Shown piece by piece: positions 57,215-64,000 of a stretch of 64,000 nucleotides of DNA; the stretch's first letter is position 1; each line of letters opens with the position of its first letter. Below the pieces are notes generated by a model that did no database searches, was not told where the DNA came from, and worked only from the letters and a program-made list of their open reading frames with translations. The translations under genes and the position numbers were made by a program. Origin of the DNA: Smallanthus sonchifolius. Lineage: Eukaryota; Streptophyta; Magnoliopsida; Asterales; Asteraceae. The stretch lies in assembly GCA_023525975.1 (NCBI GenBank), contig CM042022.1:26771001-26835000 (forward strand). Direction: 5' to 3'.

Positions 57215-57458
57215 TGTTAGGACATAGAATTGTAATGACAAAAGCTTGTAATAGTTAGATTTTGTGTCTTTATGTTTTGTTATGAAATTGTAAAGTTGCA
57301 AAGTGTTTTTACTAGTAAGCCTAGAGGCGCTGCTCTAACAGAGGCGAACTTAATAAGTTCGCTTACGCATAACTGAGGCGAACTTGTTAAGTTCGCTTAG
57401 ACTGTTTCAGGCGAACTTAACTAAGTTCGCTTACAGCAGTTTTGGTTCTATATATATG
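57215..57458 (+). repeat. 3' LTR of copia-2, truncated
   Basis: Matches 44153-44412 with two substitutions and a 16-base deletion that removes most of the first hairpin. It stops within the TATA box, where gypsy-B begins at 57459. Confidence 0.93.
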
Positions 57459-58625
57459 TGTCACACCCCAACCGACGGCGGAAACGTCGGGGCGTGAAGC
57501 GTGCAGACTGTTCATAGCTCATGGTTCGCTAAGGTTGAGATAATTAAACATGCAGTTTTCATTGAAATCAAACAACAATCCAACAAGTACACGAAACATA
57601 ACAAAATACATAACAATGTTTATTTTAGAGCTTTTAACTAGGTCCTCAAACTAGGTGGAAGCAACTTGTAATCATCTCAATTGTTAGCACCTGAAACATG
57701 ATTTAAAAACAAGGGTCAACTAGAAAGTTGGTGAGCATACATAAGTTTTGACACACAAATAAGAGTTCAAAAATGTTTATACAATTCATTGATTCACATG
57801 GTATATAAGACAAATATGGAGAATCTATAGTTATACTAGGTGCACAATCAAACCTTGTGACTGAGGCATAACACGCAGGTTACCCTAATGTAAAGTCGGT
57901 AACAAACACCCTACCCGGGTGGGTTTGTCAGACTCAATAGTACTATCCTTGTTTACCGTTGGCTTGTACAGAGTTAATGATTACACGAGTTGCGTCATGT
58001 ATGTATAGTAATAACTCATAGCATTCAAGCATATTGCACAAATAATTCATGTAATCAAGTAAGAATTGTACTATGAAAGAGTTGCAATTTGTTTAATGTA
58101 AATCATGTCCACCCCAAAGGTGAAAAAGAGTAAAAGTGGGGTTATGTAGACTCACGTGTAATGTAGCGTGTTGATTTGCACAATCGAGTAAAATGCCAAA
58201 ATGTGTCGTAGGTCACTATGTTCGACCTATTGAATAAGCGTATAACACGTGTCATTGTTTGTGTTATTTTATGTCAAAATGTATTCGTTGGTGGTTTGTG
58301 TGTTTAGGGTTGGTTTTGAAATAATAAATTAGTAGCGACATATATATATATTTATTTAAATAAAATTTAAATAAACGATATTTGTTTAAATCAATATATA
58401 TATTTGTATAAATAGTTTTTATAAAAATGATTATATAAACTCACGATTTCATCGGTTTTGAAACTATCGGAAATTAACCGTTTTAAATTTCTAAATCAAG
58501 GATTTGGTTTATAAATGATTCCCGGGTCTTGGGATTTTATAACTTAATTTTTATAATTACATTATGAGATTTTTAGCTAAAATATGTTAAATAGACTTTC
58601 AAACAGAAAAATAATTGATTCTGGT

Positions 58626-58890
58626 CAAGGAGCACGACCGTGCTCGAGTATGGCACGACCGCGCTCGATGCCGGGCGTGACCGTGGGGGTCTGAGCGCGC
58701 CCGTGGTCGAGTCAGAAGTCACTACAGAGGGTCTGGACATAGAGCACGACCGTGCTCGTATCTGGCACGACCGCGTCTAGTGTTTGTTTTTGGTCAAGAC
58801 TTGTTTGCTCGGTAAGCACGACCGGGCCACACCTGGGGCACGACTGTGCTTGGTCAGGCACGACCGCGCTCAGGGATGAGCGCGCCCGTG
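58626..58890. repeat. GCACGACCGTGCTC array in gypsy-B LTR
   Basis: Two perfect hairpins GAGCACGACCGTGCTC (58630-58645, 58742-58757; 7-base arms around AC) plus at least six variants (GGCACGACCGCGCTC, GAGCGCGCCCGTG). Confidence 0.92.
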
Positions 58891-59504
58891 TCGGGCCTTT
58901 TTCAGACACAATTCGATCGATTCTTATATTAATAGCTTCTGGATTCTTAGGGCTTTCACTTAGTGGATGATTAAGAATGTTTCTACATAGTTTAATTGTA
59001 TTTATATCTTATCTAGAGTGTAGTTCGAGTAAAATTTATGTTTCGGCTTTTTGGTTCAAAATCGGATCGATTTGAGTGTTTCTACTACGAATTGATATAG
59101 GGCTTTCGTAGTAGAGGTAGATACAAAGCTGAAGACGTGTTACTTACTTGCTGAAAGTGGGCAATCGAATGCGGTCGGCTACGGGTCGAGAGGCTTCGTT
59201 TCTTGGCGATCAATCGGACGACAGAGGTGTTGTGAGCGTCGAGTGAGAGTTCTGAGAGATTGAGTGGATGTATATGAGGGTGTAGGAAGCCTGCAACTTG
59301 CTCTCAATTGTTTAATTCGCGAGACTTGGTTGTGGTGGGTATGGGATTAAACAAATGTGCAAATTGGAGGACAATTTAGGCGTGTTGCAGGTTGAATTCA
59401 GTTGAGTAAGGTCTGACGCGTGAAAACCGGCTTTTCTCTATTTTAAATTTCACGAATTTAGAGGGTATGGTATGGTTTGACTTCTGCAGAGTCAAGTGGG
59501 TTCA

Positions 59505-59592
59505 TCAGCGCGACCGTGTCTACTTTAGGCGCGACCGTGCTTAGGTTGCAGGCGCGACCGTGCCTAGTCCTAGGCGCGACTGTGCTTGCCTA
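59505..59592. repeat. Second GCGCGACCGTG array in gypsy-B LTR
   Basis: Four copies of GCGCGACCGTG(T/C) with short spacers, 200-280 bases from the start of the LTR. Confidence 0.9.
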
Positions 59593-59789
59593 GTTTTGTA
59601 GTTTTTGAGTTTTGTCAGTTTTGGTCCTCGAGGCTTGTGAGATAATGGTGTTTTTGTTTAATTTGTTTATTGTAATAGAATAGTTTGTATATGTAACTGC
59701 ATCGTAGTTTGTTTGTACACGAATCGAAACTGAAATGTGTTTGTTTATTGAAATCAAACGATTACATGATGAAAATCAGAAATGCTACA

Positions 59790-59799
59790 GTCTCCCCTT
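59790..59799 (-). promoter_or_regulatory. Polypurine tract of gypsy-B
   Basis: Minus-strand AAGGGGAGAC abuts the LTR start at 59789; the longer CCCCTCAACAAGGGGAGAC can also form a short hairpin. Confidence 0.85.
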
Positions 59800-59823
59800 G
59801 TTGAGGGGATTTCGTCCCGAAAT

Positions 59824-62800
59824 TCAACTAGTTGAGGCTGCAGAATTGGTGAATAGGTGAGGATACTTGAGTTTCATTTGGTCTTCACGTTCCCAAGTAA
59901 ACTCAGGACCACGTTTAGAATCCCAACGGACTTTGACTATAGGAATGCGGCTGCGTTTGAGTTGCTTGATCTCACGGTCCATGATTTCCACCGGTTTCTC
60001 GACAAAGTGCATCGTTTCATCAATGCGCACATCGTCAAGAGGTATGTGGAGGTTCTCATCAGCAAGACATTTCTTCAGGTTGGACACGTGGAAGGTTGGA
60101 TGAACATTGTTGAGTGCTGGAGGTAGCTCAAGTTTGTAAGCCACTTTCCCGATTCTTTCAAGGATCTTGAACGGGCCTACGTAACGAGGTGCTAGTTTGC
60201 CTTTCTTTCCAAAGCGGATCACACCCTTCCAAGGGGATACTTTGAGAAGCACAAGGTCACCCACTTGGAATTCCAAGGGTTTTCGTCGCTTGTCGGCATA
60301 GCTCTTTTGTCGACTTCTCGCTACTCGGATGTTGTCACGGATTTGAAGGATTTTGTCGGATGTTTCCTGAATTAACTCGGGACCGGTGATTTGTGCTTCA
60401 CCAATCTCGTTCCAACAGATGGGAGAACGGCATTTGGGACCATAAAGAGCTTCGAATGGAGCCATGTTGATGCTGGTGTGGTAGCTGTTATTGTAGGAGA
60501 ATTCAATAAGTGTCAAGTGTGAATTCCAATTGCCACCAAAGTCTATGACACAGGCTCTCAGCATGTCTTCGAGGGTTTGGATTGTTCGTTCTGTCTGACC
60601 ATCAGTTTGGGGATGGTAGGCAGTGCTTAAATCCAATCGTGTGCCAAGTGCCTTTTGGAGAGATTGCCAAAATCTGGAAGTGAAACGAGCATCTCTGTCG
60701 GAGATTATGTTCAAAGGTATACCGTGTCGACTCATAATTTCGTTAATATAGATTCGGGCCAATTTCTCAACCCGATAGTCTTCACGGATGGGCAGGAAGT
60801 GTGCGGACTTTGTGAGACGGTTGATGATTACCCAAATGCTATCATAGCCGTTTGAAGTACGGGGGAGTTTAGTAATGAAGTCCATGGCTAGATTTTCCCA
60901 TTTCCATACGGGGATTTCCGGTTGTTCAAGTAAACCGGAAGGACGTTGATGTTCGGCTTTGACTTTAGAGCAGGTTAGACATTTTGCAACATAGAGTGCA
61001 ATGTCTTTCTTCATACCAGGCCACCAATATTGTGGTCGAAGATTGTGATACATTTTATCCGCACCGGGATGAATAGAATACCGAGACTTGTGTGCTTCAG
61101 TCATGAGGAATTCCCGGAGATCATTGCGATTGGGAACCCAAATACGATCCAAGAAATAAAGCAAGCCATTGTTTTTAGTCTCTAGTTGGAATTCAGCACC
61201 ACACGACATTTCCTCATACATATTTCCCTCGGTAATCGAGACGTGTTGAGCTGCTAGAATACGGGTTTGAATGTCGGAATGAATCTTGACACTTTGAAGC
61301 ATGACATGTTCTTTACGGCTCAGCGCATCGGCTACAACATTAGCCTTGCCGGGATGATAACGAATCTCGCAATCGTAGTCATTGAGTAGTTCAACCCAAC
61401 GTCGTTGTCTCATGTTGAGATCTTTTTGATTGAAGATGTGTTGGAGGCTTTTGTGGTCGGTAAATACCACACATTTCGTGCCATATAGATAATGTCTCCA
61501 AATCTTCAAGGCAAATATGACTGCACCTAGCTCCAGATCGTGCGTCGTATAGTTCTTTTCATGGATCTTGAGTTGCCTCGATGCATAAGCGATTACCTTG
61601 CCTCGTTGCATGAGAACACAACCAAGGCCTAGGTTAGAGGCATCACAGTAGACGACTAGGTCATCGTTTCCTTCGGGAAGAGTCAGAATAGGAGCCTCAC
61701 ATAATTTCTGTTTAAGAGTTTGGAAAGCTTCTTCTTGTTTTGGCCCCCATTCATAAGGTTTACCTTTATGTGTCAAGGCGGTGAGTGGAACAGCAATCTT
61801 GGAGAAATTGGAAATGAATCTTCGGTAATAGCCCGCTAAACCAAGAAACGAACGAACCTCGGTAGGGATTTGAGGAGCACTCCAATTCTTGACAGCTTCG
61901 ATCTTGGCAGGGTCGACATGTATTCCCTTTTTATTGACAACATGACCCAAAAATTGAACCTCCTTTAGCCAAAATTCACATTTGGAGAACTTGGCGTATA
62001 ATTGTTCGGTTCTCAGGAGATCCAAAACCAGTCTAAGGTGCTGTTCATGTTCTTCCTCAGTCTTGGAATAGATCAAGATGTCATCGATGAAAACGATCAC
62101 GAATTTGTCAAGGTATGGTTTGCACATGCGGTTCATGAGGTCCATAAAGACAGCAGGTGCATTGGTCAACCCAAAAGGCATAACCGTGAACTCGTAATGA
62201 CCATATCTTGTTCGGAAGGCGGTCTTTGGAATATCTTCTTCTCGGACACGCAGTTGGTGATAACCAGATCGAAGATCAATCTTCGAGAAACAAGTAGAAC
62301 CTTGGAGTTGATCGAAGAGGTCGTCAATCCTAGGTAACGGGTAGCGGTTTTTGATTGTAAGCTTGTTGAGCTCTCGATAGTCAATACACATGCGGAATGA
62401 ACCATCCTTCTTTTTAACAAACAAGACTGGTGCACCCCACGGTGAATGACTTGGCCGTATGAAACCTTTGTCAGCGAGTTCTTGAAGTTGACTTGCAAGT
62501 TCTTGCAATTCGGAAGGTGCAAGCCGGTATGGAGCTTTAGCCACAGGGTTTGCTCCGGGTTCAAGATCGATTCGAAACTTTACTTCCCGAATAGGTGGAA
62601 GGCCGGGTAAGTCGTCGGGAAAGACTTCGGAAAACTCCCGAATGAAGGGAATATCTTCTATTCTTTTCTCCTTGTCTTCTTTTTGAATCACATGAGCTAG
62701 GAAAACCATGCACTTCTTTCGAATGTATTTCTGGGCAGTTATGCATGACATCAGTTTGAGTCCTTTGCAAGGTTTCTCGCCAAAGACTTTTAATATGTCT

Positions 62801-64000
62801 CCCGGTGGAAGAGGTACTCGGATGTACTTTTCAAAGCACATGACCTCGGCATGGTTTTTAGATAACCAATCCATGCCGATGATGACGTCAAAGCTTCCCA
62901 ATGGCATTGGTATAAGGTTGACTGGAAACGTGTGACCATTGAGTTCTAGTGAGCAGTCATGAATGATGGAGTCAATAGTGATGGAGTTTCCATCCGCTAC
63001 TTCAACGGTGAAGGTTTTGTCGAGTTTGGATCGTGTTTTTGCAAGTAAAGGTTCAAAGTTAAGTGACACAAAACTCTTATCGGCTACGGTATCAAATAGT
63101 ATAGATGCAAATTGTTTATTTACAAGAAACGTACCGTTGACCACATGATCGTTGGCCTGAGCCTCGTTGGCGTTGATGTTGAAAGCACGCCCACGAGCTC
63201 CGCCTTGAGTATTGTTCACAAGTTTTGGACATCGGTCTCGGAAGTGGTTTGGGTCGCCACACTCGAAGCAAACATGCCCATTACCAATAGCTGGAACTGC
63301 TGGATTAGCCCCGTTTCCCCGGTTGACTTGATTACCAGTTGGATTACTTCTGCAGGTGTTAGCTACATGCCCATATCTTCCACAGCTGGCACATAGGCGG
63401 CAGGGTACATTTGGGAAATGGTGATAATTACAGGTGTTGCACAACGGGTTGTTGCCCACATATTGTTTCTTGACCATGTTCCGGGCCATAGGAGTAACTT
63501 GGTTGACTGGGGCAGCCGGAGTGATCACAACATAGTTCTTAGCTTTCCTCTTCCTCGTGTTGTGGTTCGGTTCGGCTTTGACCTCCTTGACATGAGCAGG
63601 AGGTGTTGTGGTGTCAGAAACTTTCTTGGCCCCTTTTCTGGTAAGAGTACCTGCTTTAACGTGATTATCGGTCAGTGTGGCAGCTAGACGAATAGCATCT
63701 TCTAGGTTTGCAGGATTTCTTCCCAGAACAGTGTCCTGGATTTGTCTCGGTAGACCACCGATATATTTTTCAATACACCTAGACAAAGGTGTAACCATGT
63801 GCGGTACCAGCATGCTGAGTTCGTGGAAACGGTTAGTGTACGCCAAGCTTTCACCGCTATCTTGGGTAAGATCCCAAAATTCCGCTTCCAGTTTCTTCAT
63901 CTCATTTCGAGGACAGAATTCCTCGGTCATGATCCTTTTCAGCTCGTCCCATGGCAGAGCCATTGCTACTTCTACTCCCCTTGTTCTCTTCTCCCCATTC
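59824..64000 (-). CDS. Gypsy-B Gag-Pol polyprotein, 5' end off-window
   Basis: An open frame without a stop from the window edge to 59824 (at least 1391 codons; the ATG at 63963 is internal, since TRGVEVA upstream of it continues gag). Order: gag (LPWDELKRIMTEEFCP), two zinc knuckles (CASCGRYGHVANTC, CFECGDPNHFRDRC), protease SILFDTVADKSFVS, RT (FSKIDLRSGYHQL, VFIDDILIYS), RNase H (YCDASNLGLG, TDHKSL), integrase (HHCC to CLTCSKVKAEH; MDFITKL, SDRDARF, TERTIQTLED), and a chromodomain-like end (PVEIMDREIKQLKRSRIPIVKVRW...WERED). Two oddities: the protease DTG is DTV, and IVDRLTK is IINRLTK. The product would form particles, copy the RNA and integrate it, but the protease change probably blocks maturation. 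Confidence 0.93.
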   Translation of the reverse strand, partial: NGEKRTRGVEVAMALPWDELKRIMTEEFCPRNEMKKLEAEFWDLTQDSGESLAYTNRFHELSMLVPHMVTPLSRCIEKYIGGLPRQIQDTVLGRNPANLEDAIRLAATLTDNHVKAGTLTRKGAKKVSDTTTPPAHVKEVKAEPNHNTRKRKAKNYVVITPAAPVNQVTPMARNMVKKQYVGNNPLCNTCNYHHFPNVPCRLCASCGRYGHVANTCRSNPTGNQVNRGNGANPAVPAIGNGHVCFECGDPNHFRDRCPKLVNNTQGGARGRAFNINANEAQANDHVVNGTFLVNKQFASILFDTVADKSFVSLNFEPLLAKTRSKLDKTFTVEVADGNSITIDSIIHDCSLELNGHTFPVNLIPMPLGSFDVIIGMDWLSKNHAEVMCFEKYIRVPLPPGDILKVFGEKPCKGLKLMSCITAQKYIRKKCMVFLAHVIQKEDKEKRIEDIPFIREFSEVFPDDLPGLPPIREVKFRIDLEPGANPVAKAPYRLAPSELQELASQLQELADKGFIRPSHSPWGAPVLFVKKKDGSFRMCIDYRELNKLTIKNRYPLPRIDDLFDQLQGSTCFSKIDLRSGYHQLRVREEDIPKTAFRTRYGHYEFTVMPFGLTNAPAVFMDLMNRMCKPYLDKFVIVFIDDILIYSKTEEEHEQHLRLVLDLLRTEQLYAKFSKCEFWLKEVQFLGHVVNKKGIHVDPAKIEAVKNWSAPQIPTEVRSFLGLAGYYRRFISNFSKIAVPLTALTHKGKPYEWGPKQEEAFQTLKQKLCEAPILTLPEGNDDLVVYCDASNLGLGCVLMQRGKVIAYASRQLKIHEKNYTTHDLELGAVIFALKIWRHYLYGTKCVVFTDHKSLQHIFNQKDLNMRQRRWVELLNDYDCEIRYHPGKANVVADALSRKEHVMLQSVKIHSDIQTRILAAQHVSITEGNMYEEMSCGAEFQLETKNNGLLYFLDRIWVPNRNDLREFLMTEAHKSRYSIHPGADKMYHNLRPQYWWPGMKKDIALYVAKCLTCSKVKAEHQRPSGLLEQPEIPVWKWENLAMDFITKLPRTSNGYDSIWVIINRLTKSAHFLPIREDYRVEKLARIYINEIMSRHGIPLNIISDRDARFTSRFWQSLQKALGTRLDLSTAYHPQTDGQTERTIQTLEDMLRACVIDFGGNWNSHLTLIEFSYNNSYHTSINMAPFEALYGPKCRSPICWNEIGEAQITGPELIQETSDKILQIRDNIRVARSRQKSYADKRRKPLEFQVGDLVLLKVSPWKGVIRFGKKGKLAPRYVGPFKILERIGKVAYKLELPPALNNVHPTFHVSNLKKCLADENLHIPLDDVRIDETMHFVEKPVEIMDREIKQLKRSRIPIVKVRWDSKRGPEFTWEREDQMKLKYPHLFTNSAASTS

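Larger units (their letters stand above)
44153..57458 (+). mobile_element. Copia-2: young Sirevirus-like Ty1/copia element
   Basis: 5' LTR 44153-44633, PBS, gag, pol, a 2.4-kb spacer, a third ORF, PPT, and a 3' LTR truncated at 57458 by gypsy-B. Over the shared 244 bases the LTRs differ by two substitutions and one 16-base deletion, so insertion is recent, yet the genes have at least eight lesions. It sits inside copia-3 integrase (left flank GGATTTC). Confidence 0.93.
57459..59789 (-). repeat. 3' LTR of gypsy-B (2331 bp)
   Basis: Minus-strand TGTAGCATTTCTG at 59789 to GGGGTGTGACA at 57459. It carries two GC-rich motif clusters (58626-58890 and 59505-59592) in otherwise AT-rich DNA. Confidence 0.9.
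57459..64000 (-). mobile_element. Gypsy-B: Ty3/gypsy chromovirus (Tekay-like), continues past the window
   Basis: 3' LTR 57459-59789, PPT, and a single long gag-pol frame on the minus strand reaching the window end. Chromovirus lineage is inferred from the polyprotein order and a chromodomain-like C-terminus. Left target flank is ATATG (57454-57458). The 5' LTR, PBS and gag start are off-window. Confidence 0.92.

Noticed and set aside
58712..58970. Small ORFs on both strands over the gypsy-B LTR motif cluster
   Set aside because: They are a by-product of the GC-rich repeat array and run through LTR DNA.
60700..60920. Loss of a catalytic residue in gypsy-B integrase at IINRLTK
   Set aside because: The catalytic acids are in MDFI, SDRD and the TERTIQTLE region and are all present; the D-to-N change is in a conserved but not catalytic position.

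Overview
This is a nuclear segment of a flowering plant genome. Evidence: a spliced eudicot-type Pumilio gene, plant Ty1/copia and Ty3/gypsy elements primed by initiator-Met tRNA, hAT, Mutator-like and Helitron-like DNA transposons. The type of extra ORF carried by the two large copia elements reminds me of Asteraceae annotations (Tanacetum, Artemisia), so Asteraceae is my best guess, from memory and not proven here. About 80 percent of the window is transposable-element DNA; I support only one host gene.

Layout. 1-140: end of an LTR on the plus strand. 141-1054: unassigned, repeat-like DNA. 1055-16623: a minus-strand Sirevirus-like copia element (copia-1) with gag, pol and a very long third ORF; it carries a 2.56-kb internal tandem duplication and has no matching target-site duplication. 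16624-23786: a gypsy chromovirus-like element on the minus strand (gypsy-A), cut off inside integrase by copia-1. 23787-26033: AT-rich DNA with two Helitron-like 3' ends and a tRNA-like Pol III unit. 26042-28898: a decayed hAT transposon with an 8-bp target duplication. 28907-34400: intergenic DNA and a five-exon PUMILIO gene. About 34955-37920: two nested long-TIR elements carrying gene-like fragments. 38176 to the end: a four-level nest. An old copia element (copia-3) received a solo copia LTR (39663-40645), a solo gypsy LTR (40996-43561) and a young Sirevirus-like element (copia-2, from 44153); the 3' LTR of copia-2 was hit at its TATA box by gypsy-B (57459 to beyond 64000).

How it fits together. 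The Pumilio protein keeps eight Puf repeats whose base-contact residues spell 5'-UGUAUAUA-3'. The most unusual pattern is in the retroelements: copia-1, copia-2, gypsy-A and gypsy-B, which are not closely related, each carry an array of their own short inverted-repeat motif in LTR or leader/spacer DNA, always a different sequence. Both Sirevirus-like families also encode a third, non-enveloped-looking protein (about 1040 and 1440 codons) with a shared N-terminal domain and a similar C-terminal WFY-type region, placed behind a long motif-rich spacer. Copia-2 has nearly identical LTRs but a heavily broken coding region, so it probably moved with proteins supplied in trans.
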